From NCBI GenBank assembly GCA_963780805.1, contig CAWADP010000009.1:496001-560000 (forward strand): DNA of 64,000 nucleotides, in the 5' to 3' direction. Source of the stretch: JASHVB01 sp963780805. GTDB lineage: Bacteria > Pseudomonadota > Alphaproteobacteria > Acetobacterales > Acetobacteraceae. Of this stretch, positions 18,102 through 26,880 are shown one piece after another. Numbering within the stretch: position 1 is the first letter of the stretch; the number at the start of each line of letters is the position of its first letter. The position numbers were made by a program, and so were the translations under genes. The notes below the pieces were generated by a model. It made no database searches, was not told where the DNA came from, and saw only the letters and a list, made by a program, of their open reading frames with translations.

Positions 18102-18587
18102 TCAGTCGCCCGGCGCAAGCAATTCGGGGCGGCAGCGGATGAAGTTCATCGGCCGCATCGTCATGACCGGCTCGCCGGCCTCGTTCAGCACTTCCACGAA
18201 GCTGCGGATCAGCCCGCGGTCGGGGCGGGAGCGGGAGCGGCGCGCCTCGGTGACGGTCCCCTGCACCCGCAGCGTCTCATCGGGCCGCACCGGCAGCAGC
18301 CAGCGCAGCTCGTCGATGCCGGGCGAGACGAGGCCGCCATGCGGCAGGAAGTTGTGCACGATCAGCGGCATCAGCGCCGCGACGGTGTGCCAGCCGCTGG
18401 CGATCAGGCCGCCGAACGGTCCCTGTGCGGCCCATGCGGGATCGGTGTGCATCGTCTGTGGGTCATAGCGCCGCGCGAAGCCAAGCATCTCGTCTTCCGA
18501 CAGCGAGAAGCTGCCGAGGTCGAACACGGCGCCGACGGGATAGTCCTCGAAATGGCGCTCGGTGGCAGGGGGGAGGGTTTGGTTCAT
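18102..18587 (-). CDS. MaoC-like hot-dog dehydratase
   Basis: 161 residues starting MNQTLPPATERHFEDYPVGAV. The hydratase-2 motif is present as RRYDPQTMHTDPAWAAQGPFGGLIASGWH, containing the catalytic Asp and His of MaoC/PhaJ enzymes. The C-terminal half has RPDETLRVQGTVTEARRSRSR and ends RPMNFIRCR. It probably hydrates an enoyl-CoA, but its substrate is not known. The GGGAGGGTTTGG before the ATG at 18587 gives a workable ribosome site. Confidence 0.88.
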   Translation of the reverse strand: MNQTLPPATERHFEDYPVGAVFDLGSFSLSEDEMLGFARRYDPQTMHTDPAWAAQGPFGGLIASGWHTVAALMPLIVHNFLPHGGLVSPGIDELRWLLPVRPDETLRVQGTVTEARRSRSRPDRGLIRSFVEVLNEAGEPVMTMRPMNFIRCRPELLAPGD

Positions 18588-18727
18588 CCCCGCATTTTGC
18601 CACCGTTGCGCCGCAGGCCAAGACGCCGCCGAGGCCTGCACGGCGGCCGTGACCCTGGCCGTTGCCGTCCGCGTCGGCCCGTCGCACGCTGGGCCGGTTG
18701 CCGGCCGCGCCGGCGGAGGGCCAGACC

Positions 18728-19309
18728 ATGCTGACACTGTATTTCTCTCCTGGTTCCAGCGCCATGGCGCCGCACATCGCGCTGCACGAGATCGGCGTGC
18801 CGTTCGAAACGGTGCCGCTGTCGTTCCGCAAGAGGGAGAACCGAACCCCGGCCTATCTGGCGCTGAACCCGGAAGGCAAGGTGCCCACCCTGTTGATCGA
18901 TGGCCGGCCGCTGACCGAGGTCGCCGCCATCCTCCTCTATCTCGCGCGCAGCTATCCGGAAGCCGCGCTGCTGCCGGCCGGCGATCCGGAGGCCGAGGCG
19001 CAGGTGGTGTCCTGGATGTCGTTCATTGCCGCAACGATCCATCCGGCGCGGCGGCAAGGCGTGCAGCGCTGGCAGGAGGTATTCGCGATCGCCGAGCAAC
19101 GCCTGGGACCGCGCGCGTGGGCCATGGATGCTTACTCCATCGCCGACATCCACCTGTTCCGGCTGTACTGGCGGTTCACCAACGCAATGCATCCGCCACC
19201 GGGGACGTTCCCCAATCTCGAGGCACATTACCTGCGCATGATGGCGCGTCCGGCGGTGCAGCGGACCTGCGCGGTGGAAGCGGCGATCGGCTACGAGCTG
19301 CCGGCGTAA
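18728..19309 (+). CDS. Glutathione S-transferase family protein
   Basis: 193 residues. The thioredoxin-like N-domain reads MLTLYFSPGSSAMAPHIALHEIGVPFETVPL, with Ser10-11 at the usual catalytic position, and NPEGKVPTLLIDGRPLTEVAAILLYLA carries the cis-Pro and the Glu/Ala glutathione-binding segment. The helical C-domain has YSIADIHLFRLYWRF, matching the N-capping box. GGAGGG 8 bp before the ATG supports the start. Likely a cytosolic detoxification enzyme. Confidence 0.9.
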   Translation: MLTLYFSPGSSAMAPHIALHEIGVPFETVPLSFRKRENRTPAYLALNPEGKVPTLLIDGRPLTEVAAILLYLARSYPEAALLPAGDPEAEAQVVSWMSFIAATIHPARRQGVQRWQEVFAIAEQRLGPRAWAMDAYSIADIHLFRLYWRFTNAMHPPPGTFPNLEAHYLRMMARPAVQRTCAVEAAIGYELPA

Positions 19310-19343
19310 TACTGTCGCGTTGGGGAAACGCGTTGGCGAACCC

Positions 19344-19408
19344 GGGCGGATAAACGAAGCGCATTCCGCCGTTGCGGCCCCGGCGGAAAGCGCTTCGCTT
19401 ATCCGCCC
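19344..19408. repeat. Palindromic repeat, copy B2
   Basis: The 27-bp left arm GGGCGGATAAACGAAGCGCA..., closing on CCGCC, pairs with the right arm GGCGGAAAGCGCTTCGCTTA... with two mismatches around an 11-bp GC-rich loop. It shares the GCGNAGCGC core and the GGCGGA ends with copy B1 at 15381-15442. Confidence 0.85.
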
Positions 19409-19547
19409 TACCGAGCAGCGCTGGGCTCCTCGGCATGGAGCGCCTATTGCCGTTGCGGTTGCGGCTGCTTAACCTGCCATGAGAGTCCAGAAACTGTGTC
19501 GCCGCCCCACCGGCTGACAGCGTCATCCGAAAAAGGCGAGAGCCAGT

Positions 19548-21411
19548 ATGCCGGCAAGCGATTGGGCCATAACAACTCGCGGCCCCGCGAGCACTCTCGT
19601 CTCATCTTTGAATCGGGCGTTCGATGCAGTGCTGGAGATCAGCACCGCGCTTCTGGTCGTCGCCGAGATCGTCATCCTGTTCGTCGGCATCGTCGCCCGC
19701 TACGCCTTCAACAACCCGTTGATCTGGACTGACGATACCGCCTCGCTGCTGTTCTTGTGGCTATCGATGCTGGGCAGCGTGCTGGCCCTGCGGCGCAGCG
19801 AACATATGCGGATGACCGCCCTGGTCAGCCGCGCCGCGCCGCACATGCGGGAACGCCTGGAACTGCTGGCCCTGTCGGCCATGCTGGTCTTGCTCGCCGC
19901 CCTGCTGCTGCCGGCCTGGGACTACATGCAGAACGACGCGATCGTCAGCATCATGTCGCTCGACATTTCCATGAGCTGGCGCGCCGTCGCCATGCCGCTC
20001 GGCATCCTGCTGATGGGCGTCATGCTGCTGCTGCGCATCGCCGCTTATCCGCGCGTCCCGGCATTGATCGCGCTGGCCGCCGTCGCCGTCGCGGTCGCCT
20101 GCCTGACGGAACTGCAGCCGGTCCTGACCGATCTCGGCCAACTAAATCTGCTGATCTTCTTCGTCGGCGTCGTGGCTTGCACCGTGTTCGCCGGCATCCC
20201 GATCGCCTTCTCCTTCGGTCTGGCAACGCTGGGTTATCTCGCCTTGTCCACCTCCATCCCGCTGTCGGTGCTGGTCGAGCGGATGGACACCGGCATGTCA
20301 CATCCCGAATTGCTCGCGGTGCCATTGTTCGTCGTCCTCGGCCTGCTGATCGAGATGACCGGCATGGCGCGGGTCATGGTGAGGTTCCTCGCCAACCTGA
20401 TCGGCCACACGCGAGGTGGGCTGTCCTTCGTGCTGATCGTGGCGATCTACCTCGTCTCCGGCATTTCCGGTTCCAAGGCGGCCGACATGGCAGCGATCGC
20501 CCCGGTACTGTTTCCTGAAATGGAGCGGCGCGGGGCCACGCGCGGCGACCTCGTGGCCTTGCTCGCGGCAACTTCGGCGCAGACCGAAACCGTGCCGCCC
20601 AGTCTGATCCTGATCACCATCGGCTCCGTCACCGGCGTATCGATCGCAGCCCTGTTCACCGGCGGATTACTGCCCGGTTTCGTCGTCGGGCTGGTGCTGT
20701 GCGCCGTGGTCTGGAACCGCGCCCGCAAGAGCGATCTCGCGGTGCCGGCCCGCGCCCCCGCCGCGGTGATGGCGCGCAGTCTCGTTGTCGCCTTGCCGGC
20801 ACTGGCACTGCCCTTCCTGATCCGCGGTGCCGTGGTGGACGGAGTCGCGACCGCCACCGAAGTCTCCACCATCGGCATAGTCTATGCCGTACTCGCCGGC
20901 CTGCTCATCTACCGTCAGTTCGATCTGTCGCGCGTGATGCCGATGCTGGTGCGTACCGCGTCGCTGTCGGGCGCCATACTGCTGATCATCGGCGCCGCCA
21001 CCGGCATGTCCTGGGCCATCACCCAATCGGGCTTTTCCACCGTCGTCGCCGGCTGGATCGCCACGATGCCAGGCGGCGCCTTCACCTTCATGCTGATCTC
21101 CATCGTGTTGTTCATCGTCCTCGGCAGCATCCTGGAAGGCATTCCGGCCATCGGTACTGTTCGGTCCGCTGTTGTTCCCCATGGCACGCTCGCTGCAGAT
21201 CAACGAGGTGCACTACGCGATGGTGGCGATCCTCAGCATGGGGGTCGGCTTGTTCGCACCGCCATTTGGTGTCGGTTATTACGTCGCCTGCGCCATCGGC
21301 CAGTGCAATCCCGACGACGGGATGCGCCACATCTGGCGCTATCTGCTGGCGGTGGTGCTGGGCCTGCTGATCGTCGCCGCGGTGCCCTGGATTTCGACCG
21401 GCTTTCTCTGA
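19548..21411 (+). pseudogene. TRAP transporter fused small+large permease (DctQM), frameshifted
   Basis: A DctQ-type four-helix unit (about residues 20-170, with VARYAFNNPLIWTDDTASLLFLWLSMLGS) is fused to a DctM permease (from about 190) containing AGIPIAFSFGLATLGYLALS, SGSKAADMAAIAPVLFPEMERRG and TSAQTETVPPSLILITIGS. At 21153-21158 one extra base in ATCGGTACTG breaks the frame. The rest, LFGPLLFPMARSLQINEVHYA, continues in the next frame to 21411. The transporter imports carboxylates by sodium or proton coupling; the break is as likely a sequence error as decay. The solute-binding gene follows 51 bp later. Confidence 0.82.
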
Positions 21412-21461
21412 TCCGACGCGGCGGCCACCATTTCCCTGATCCAAACTGGAGGAGACGTTCG

Positions 21462-22474
21462 ATGCAACTGACCAGACGAGGCCTGATGGCCGCCACCGGT
21501 GCCGCGCTGGCGCTGCCGGCGGTGGTGCGGCAGGCGCGGGCAGCGCAATACACCTGGAAGTTCGGCCATAGCGCGCCGACCAGCTTTCCGCTGCATATCC
21601 GCCTGGTGGAGGCGTCCAAGCGGATCCAGGAGCAATCCGGCGGCCGGATGGATTTGCAGATCTTTCCCAACAGCCAGCTCGGCGGCGATAACGACCTGCT
21701 GTCGGAGGCGCGCGCCGGCGCGATCCAGTTCTGCCAGCCGACCGGGACAGATTCTGGCCTCGATCCTGCCGGTGACCGCGACCAGCGCGCTCGGCTTCGT
21801 CTGGTCGGGCTACGACAAGCTATGGCCGGCAATGGATGGCGATTTGGGAAAATACATCCGCGGGCAGATCACCGAGAAGGCGGGATTGGTGCCGATGGAG
21901 CGGATGTGGGACCTCGGCTTCCGCCAGATCACGTCGAGCACGAAGCCGATCACCACCGCCGCCGACCTGGTCGGGTTCAAGATCCGCGTGCCGGTGGCGC
22001 CGAGCCTGGTCACCCTGTTCAAGACGTTGAAGGCGGCGCCGCTGGCCTTGCAATTCCCCGAGTTGTACTCGGCGCTGCAGACCCATATCGCCGACGGGCA
22101 GGAGAACCCGTTGGAGCTGATCGTCGCGGCCAAGCTGTACGAGGTGCAGAAGTATTGCTCCATCACCAACCATGTGTGGGATGGGCACTGGATCTGCTGC
22201 AACGCGGCCGCGTGGAAGGGATTGCCGGACGATCTCAAGACGATCGTGGCGAACAACCTGAACCAGAGCGGCCTGGATGAGCGTGCCGATATTGCCCGGC
22301 TCGATGCCTCGACCCAGGCGGAGCTGGAGCAGAAGGGGATGGTGTTCAACAAGGCGGAGACGGAGAGCTTCCGGACCGGTCTGCGCGACGGCGGATTCTA
22401 TAAGTACCTGGCACGGCAAGCTGGGCGACGAGCCCTGGCAGCTTCTGCAGAAATACGCCGGCACGCTGGCTTGA
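21462..22474 (+). pseudogene. dctP: TRAP transporter solute-binding protein DctP, two frameshifts
   Basis: About 336 residues if repaired. A twin-arginine-like signal (LTRRGLMAATGAALALPAVV) precedes WKFGHSAPTSFPLHIRLVEASKRIQEQ; then the DctP core GGDNDLLSEARAGAIQFCQPTG, MERMWDLGFRQITS, FKIRVPVAPSLVTLFKTL and SALQTHIADGQENPLELI. The frame breaks at 21741-21750 (an extra G in ACCGGGACAG) and at 22403-22408 (AAGTACCTGG for AAGTACTGG), after which YWHGKLGDEPWQLLQKY closes the protein in the next frame. A strong GGAGGAG precedes the ATG. Confidence 0.82.
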
Positions 22475-22522
22475 GGCGCGCGGCTGCCTCCCCGGTCCGC
22501 ATCGAGCTGCGACAGGCTCCGT

Positions 22523-22618
22523 GTCATGACCGGGCGTGGCTTGGCCCGGTCACCCACGTCCATGCTGCTCACTGCACCGTCAGCCTTGGGTGGCCGCACC
22601 AGGCGCGGCCATGACACG
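22523..22618. repeat. REP-like inverted repeat pair
   Basis: GTGTCATGACCGGGCGTGGC, TTGGCCCGGTCA forms a hairpin. The opposite-oriented end GCGCGGCCATGACACGG closes the element, so both borders carry CCGTGTCAT in inverted orientation. It lies between the convergent dctP and PEP-mutase-family genes, where it may limit read-through. Confidence 0.65.
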
Positions 22619-22629
22619 GAAGCCGGCAG

Positions 22630-23508
22630 CTACTCCGCGGCGCGGCGTTCCTCGACGCGGAACCGCGTGCGCAGCGCTTCCCATTCGCGCGCGCCCACGC
22701 GGTTGAAGCCGTCGCTCACCGTCATGTCGGTCGGCGGCACCGGATGCCGGTGCGTCTCCTTCAGCGCCGCCAGCATCGCATCGCACGCACCGATCACCGC
22801 CTTCAGCAGCAGCCCGGGAACGATCGCCAGCCGATACCCGATCTCTTGCGCCTGCCGCAGGTCGAGTTCCGGCGTCTTGCCGCCGCGCACGACGTTCAGC
22901 AGGCACGGGCCGCGGACCAGCTTGGGCACTGCGGCGACTTCCTCCATGGTCTGCGGCGCCTCGACGAACGCCATGTCGGCGCCGGCCTCCAGTGCGGCAT
23001 TGGCGCGGGCGATCGCCTCGTCCAGCCCGGCGACGGCGCGTGCATCGGTGCGGGCAATCAACAGGAAATCGGGGTCGCGGCGAGCGAAAGCGGCAGCTCG
23101 GATTTTGGCGAGCCAGTCCTCGCGCGGCACGATCTCCTTGTCGTCGAGATGGCCGCAGCGCTTGGGCGAGACCTGGTCCTCGATGTGGATGCCGGCGACG
23201 CCGGCGCGTTCATAATCCTGCACGGTGCGGACCACGTTGAGCTCGTTGCCGTAGCCGGTGTCGGCATCGGCGACCAGCGGCACCTCGATGGCGCGCGTCA
23301 TGCGGGCGGCGTTGCCGATCATTTCGGAGGCGGAGAGCAGGCCGAAATCGGGGTAGCCGTGCGAGACCGAGGTGCCGGCGCCGGTCATGTACACCGCCGG
23401 AAAGCCGGCTTGGGCGACCAGCATGGCGGTAAGCGGGTCATAGGCGCCGGGCGCGATCACCATCGCGTCGCTGCTCAGCAGGGCGCGCAGTTTGCCAGCC
23501 TGGGTCAT
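22630..23508 (-). CDS. Isocitrate lyase / PEP mutase superfamily enzyme
   Basis: 292 residues of the phosphoenolpyruvate mutase/isocitrate lyase fold. The opening GAYDPLTAMLVAQAGFPAVYMTGAG, the metal-binding DADTGYG, the EDQVSPKRCGH catalytic loop with its cysteine, and IARTDARAV are as in methylisocitrate lyase, oxaloacetate decarboxylase and carboxyphosphonoenolpyruvate mutase. The KRCGH loop indicates a lyase. Substrate is open: 2-methylisocitrate or a substituted malate are candidates. GGAGGACCGCC before the ATG at 23508 sets the start. Confidence 0.88.
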   Translation of the reverse strand: MTQAGKLRALLSSDAMVIAPGAYDPLTAMLVAQAGFPAVYMTGAGTSVSHGYPDFGLLSASEMIGNAARMTRAIEVPLVADADTGYGNELNVVRTVQDYERAGVAGIHIEDQVSPKRCGHLDDKEIVPREDWLAKIRAAAFARRDPDFLLIARTDARAVAGLDEAIARANAALEAGADMAFVEAPQTMEEVAAVPKLVRGPCLLNVVRGGKTPELDLRQAQEIGYRLAIVPGLLLKAVIGACDAMLAALKETHRHPVPPTDMTVSDGFNRVGAREWEALRTRFRVEERRAAE

Positions 23509-23692
23509 GGCGGTCCTCCGGATGATGTTGCGGCGATGGTAGGCAGATGGGACAGGCGAGGGCAATCGTGTCCGCCAACCGGAGATCAGGCAGCATGATC
23601 ACCACATTGCTGGGTGCGGCCTTGTAGGGCGCCCCAATGTCGCCGGAACGGAGGCCTCATACTGCAACGGCCGACGCGCGAAGGGGCAGATC

Positions 23693-23968
23693 TTATCTCG
23701 CCCGTACGGCCCGATAAATCAGCACTGGGACAAGGCTGAGTGGCAGTGTCCCGCCGAATATCAGCCACTTCCACCATGCCGGGATGTCAAAGGCAAATGC
23801 GTCCGAGAGCCAAATGGCACCCAATGGCACGATCACCTGGCCAGCAAGGGCCGCGACCAGAAACGGAGTGATTTGATTGAAGCGGTGTTGTCCGATCTCG
23901 CGGGAGGGTGCTGGCGAGGTGTCCACGGCAAAGTCGGCGATGGGCGTGAAGTCTTCCGGTACTGCCAT
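23693..23968 (-). CDS. Small membrane protein, unknown
   Basis: 91 residues from the ATG at 23968, with GGAGGTCCTC immediately upstream. A polar N-terminus (MAVPEDFTPIADFAVDT) precedes two hydrophobic segments, FLVAALAGQVIVPLGAIWL and WWKWLIFGGTLPLSLVPVLIYRAV. No family recognised. It precedes the convergent enolase-superfold gene by 184 bp and probably forms its own unit with the Tyr/Pro-rich protein upstream (57 bp away). Confidence 0.6.
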   Translation of the reverse strand: MAVPEDFTPIADFAVDTSPAPSREIGQHRFNQITPFLVAALAGQVIVPLGAIWLSDAFAFDIPAWWKWLIFGGTLPLSLVPVLIYRAVRAR

Positions 23969-24024
23969 GAGGACCTCCATCGCCAGCGTCCAAGCACTGA
24001 CCGGATGGGGAGAAGGGACGTGGT

Positions 24025-24348
24025 TCAGCGCCAATGCGCGGGCACCCAGTACCCACCCGCCCAGTGTGCCGGTATCCAAACTCGCTGCGGGGCAGGATAG
24101 TAGGAAGGTGCTCCATAGTAGTACGGGGCAGATGGATAGGCGTAGGCGGGTGGCGGGGCGTAGACCGGCGCGGGTGCGACCACCACGGGCGGCAACGCAA
24201 TGCCAACGGAACAGCACCAGCCATAGCCGCCACGCCACCAGGCGTGCGCCGGCTGCGGCGCTGCGGCGACGCCTATCGTCGCCAAGCCAACCACGGCGCA
24301 CCCTGCCATGATCCGCCGCATTCCGATGCCGTTGCTCAGGAACCTCAT
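24025..24348 (-). CDS. Exported Tyr/Pro/Trp-rich small protein
   Basis: 107 residues with signal peptide MRRIMAGCAVVGLATIGVAAAP ending near AHA, then a low-complexity mature part: WWRGGYGWCCSVGIALPPVV, PAPVYAPPPAYAYPSAPYYY and a final VWIPAHWAGGYWVPAHWR. The ending resembles YXXWVPGHW repeats of secreted proteins found in many proteobacteria, whose function is unknown. GGAGGGTGCT before the ATG at 24348 supports the start. Cell envelope location is likely. Confidence 0.7.
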   Translation of the reverse strand: MRFLSNGIGMRRIMAGCAVVGLATIGVAAAPQPAHAWWRGGYGWCCSVGIALPPVVVAPAPVYAPPPAYAYPSAPYYYGAPSYYPAPQRVWIPAHWAGGYWVPAHWR

Positions 24349-24788
24349 AGCACCCTCCGCACGATTGGGTTGTTCTGACGTTTCGTCTTGCGACAAATGT
24401 AGGATTCCTGACGATCGACACAACAAGGAATGCACCGTGTGTATCGCGGCCGAGAAGGCCGGTGATTGCGCGCGGAATGGCACGGCGCTTTTCGGCGAAA
24501 AACCCGGGGGGAAATTCCGCGGCAGTGCGGCCGTCAGGCTGCGGTCATAACCGTCAGCTGCTCGCCGGCATGAGAATGGCGTCCGGAGCGCTCTCAGTCG
24601 GCCTGGAAATGTCGGCTAACCCCCGCACTGGCCTGCCATTCGCTCACTGGCCTGCCATTCGCTCACTGGCCTGCGATTCGCATATCGCGGGGATTCGAGA
24701 TGCGGTTCCTGTACCGGGCAGGCTTGTCCTGCTTGCCGCTTCAGGGCACCCGCCTTACCGTCCGCCAGCCAAACGCGTGGAGGCGACC
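24349..24788. other. Divergent intergenic gap with a 19-bp repeat
   Basis: There is no credible gene. It separates the exported protein (minus) from the 2-oxoglutarate oxygenase (plus), so it should contain promoters for both; none is clear. A three-copy tandem repeat lies at 24626-24682. Confidence 0.45.
24626..24682. repeat. 19-bp tandem repeat, three copies
   Basis: CACTGGCCTGCCATTCGCT occurs at 24626-24644 and 24645-24663, and a third copy with two mismatches at 24664-24682. It lies 100 bp upstream of the oxygenase start. Confidence 0.85.
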
Positions 24789-25772
24789 GTGGCCGCTGCC
24801 ATTCCGATCATCGACGTGGGCGCGATGCTGTCCGGGCAACCGGAGGCGCTGGCCGCGGTGGCGCGCCAGGTGCACGACGCGCTGACGCAGGTCGGCTTTT
24901 TCGTCGTCACCGGCCACGACGTCCCGCGTGCGCTGATCGACCGCACGTTCGCCGAAGCCCAGCAATTCCACGCCCTGCCGATGGCGCGCAAGCTCGCGCT
25001 GAAGATGAACGAGCATAACAACGGCTACATGGCGATGGGCCGCTATGCGGTATGGACGTCGGAAGTCAACCGCAACGACAAGCCGGACCTGAACGAGGCG
25101 TTCTTCATCAAGCGCGAGCGCGGCGCGGACGATCCGTTGCTCCGGTCGGGCCGCCGATTCGTCGGGCCCAACGTGTGGCCGGACGAAGCGGAACTGCCCG
25201 GTTTCCGCGCCCACGTCCTGGACTATGTCGATGCCATGGATGGCTTCGCCCGCCGGTTCCTGCCGGCGGCGGCAATGGCGCTCGACCTGCCGGCGACGTT
25301 CTTCGGCAGCGCATTCACCGACAGCCATTTTTCGTTCCGTCTGTCGCACTATCCACCGGTGGCGGCGGAGGCCAATCAGTTCGGCATCGCTCCGCACACC
25401 GATGCGAATTTCATGACCTTCCTGGCGCAGACCGAGATTCCAGGGCTGCAGGTGCGCATGCCCTCCGGCGACTGGCTGGGCGTGCCGTATGTGCCGGGCT
25501 CGTTCGCGGTGAATGCCGGCGACATGATGAAGCGCTGGACCAACGGGTGCTTTCTGTCGACGCCACATCGCGCGCTGCCGCCGGTGGGGCGGGCGCGCTA
25601 CGCCATCCCGTTCTTCCTCGGCCCGCGCTTCGACCAGCGGATCGAATGCCTGCCCACCTGCACGGCACCCGATAATCCGCCGCGGTGGCCGCCGATCACC
25701 TACGCCGAGTGGCTGGCCTGGTGGTACGACGCGAACTATGACCCAAAGCGCCAGCAGGACGTCGCTGCGTAG
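24789..25772 (+). CDS. 2-oxoglutarate/Fe(II) oxygenase, isopenicillin-N-synthase-like
   Basis: 327 residues from a GTG (24789) with GGAGG upstream. The N-terminal IPIIDVGAMLSGQPEALAAV and VGFFVVTGHDVP are the DIOX_N domain. The double-stranded beta-helix supplies iron ligands His203 and Asp205 (APHTDANFMTFL) and His260 (STPHRALPP), with Arg in RARYAIPFF for 2-oxoglutarate. The family hydroxylates, desaturates or cyclises small molecules. It is 28 bp from the HMG-CoA-lyase-like gene, suggesting one operon. Confidence 0.9.
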   Translation: MAAAIPIIDVGAMLSGQPEALAAVARQVHDALTQVGFFVVTGHDVPRALIDRTFAEAQQFHALPMARKLALKMNEHNNGYMAMGRYAVWTSEVNRNDKPDLNEAFFIKRERGADDPLLRSGRRFVGPNVWPDEAELPGFRAHVLDYVDAMDGFARRFLPAAAMALDLPATFFGSAFTDSHFSFRLSHYPPVAAEANQFGIAPHTDANFMTFLAQTEIPGLQVRMPSGDWLGVPYVPGSFAVNAGDMMKRWTNGCFLSTPHRALPPVGRARYAIPFFLGPRFDQRIECLPTCTAPDNPPRWPPITYAEWLAWWYDANYDPKRQQDVAA

Positions 25773-25800
25773 CGCGCCACAAATGCACGGAGGAATGCCC

Positions 25801-26757
25801 ATGTCCGACTTCCCGAAGTTCGTCCAGATCAATGAGGAAGGCCCGCGCGAAGGCTTCCAGTTCGAAAAAGGCCCCATCCCCACGGAACGCAAGATCGAAC
25901 TGATCGACGCGCTGTCGGAGACCGGCGTCAACCACATCCAGGTCGCCTCCTTCGTCAATCCGAACCGCGTGCCCGGCTGGGCCGACGCCGACGAGGTGGT
26001 GACGCGCTACAACCGCAAACCCGGCGTCCACTACACGGCGTTGTGGCTGAACACCAAGGGAGTGGAACGCGCGCTGTCGCACGGCAACCGGTTGGACATC
26101 GATGGATCGTTCTCGCTGACCGCGTCGGAGAAGTTCCTGGCGCGCAACCAGCAGTCTTCAATGGAAGACAATGTCGCCCGCGCGCATGAGACGCTGCGGC
26201 TCTACAAGCAGCACGGCATCCCGCTGAAGCGCGTCGGCATCATGGCGGCGTTCGGCTGCAATTTCGAAGGCGAGATCCCGCACCAGCGCGTGCTGGACAT
26301 GATCCAGCAGCTTCTCGACATCTGCGAGGAGCACGGGATGCAACCGGAAGTATTCTCGCTTGCCGACACCATGGCCTGGGCGACGCCGAAATCGATCCGC
26401 GAGCTGGTCGGCAAGGTGCGCGAGCGCTGGCCCGACATGACGCTGTCGCTGCATCTGCACGACACGCGCGGCATGGGCATCGCCAACGCCTATGCCGGGC
26501 TTGAGATGGGGGTGGCGATCTACAATTCCACCGTCGCCGGCCTGGGCGGCTGTCCGTTCGCCGCGCACAAGGGCGCCGCGGGCAATGTCTGCACCGAGGA
26601 CCTTGTGTTCATGCTGGACGAGATGGGTATCGCGACCGGCATCGACCTCGATAAGCTGATCGCGGTGGCGCAGCTCGCCGAGGACATCGTCGGGCATCCA
26701 CTTCCGGGGTCGGTCAAGATGGGCGGCAGCCTGAGTGCGCTGCGCGCCAGGCTCTGA
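25801..26757 (+). CDS. HMG-CoA lyase-like (DRE-TIM metallolyase)
   Basis: 318 residues of the HMGL/DRE-TIM family. Visible motifs: INEEGPREGFQFEKGPIPT (the DRE-like loop, here EGPREG), HIQVASFVNPNRVPGWADAD, GCNFEGEIP, LADTMAWATP, SLHLHDTRGMGIANAYAGL with metal-binding histidines, and the flexible loop GLGGCPFAAHKGAAGN with the catalytic Cys. It cleaves a beta-hydroxyacyl-CoA or a related beta-hydroxy acid, but the DRE triad differs from true HMG-CoA lyase. GGAGG 7 bp before the ATG. Confidence 0.88.
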   Translation: MSDFPKFVQINEEGPREGFQFEKGPIPTERKIELIDALSETGVNHIQVASFVNPNRVPGWADADEVVTRYNRKPGVHYTALWLNTKGVERALSHGNRLDIDGSFSLTASEKFLARNQQSSMEDNVARAHETLRLYKQHGIPLKRVGIMAAFGCNFEGEIPHQRVLDMIQQLLDICEEHGMQPEVFSLADTMAWATPKSIRELVGKVRERWPDMTLSLHLHDTRGMGIANAYAGLEMGVAIYNSTVAGLGGCPFAAHKGAAGNVCTEDLVFMLDEMGIATGIDLDKLIAVAQLAEDIVGHPLPGSVKMGGSLSALRARL

Positions 26758-26825
26758 ATTGGGGAGGCGAAGCAGTAGCAGAAGGTAGGCAGAACAAGCA
26801 GAAGTAGGAGTGGGAGGTCATAGAA

Positions 26826-26856
26826 ACACCCCCTCCCTCAAGGGGAGGGGTGCTTC
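26826..26856. terminator. Putative bidirectional terminator (repeat A family)
   Basis: CACCCCCTCCC, CTCAA, GGGGAGGGGTG forms a strong hairpin followed on the plus strand by CTTCTT. It lies between the convergent HMG-CoA-lyase-like gene and the GGDEF/EAL gene. It matches the core of the A repeats at 4484, 30108 and 60989. Confidence 0.55.
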
Positions 26857-26880
26857 TTAGCTTGCTCCAACTCCCAACTC

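Noticed and set aside
21150..21160. Programmed frameshift in the TRAP permease
   Set aside because: There is no slippery heptamer, no stimulatory structure and no reason for two frames in DctM; a consensus error or mutation is simpler.
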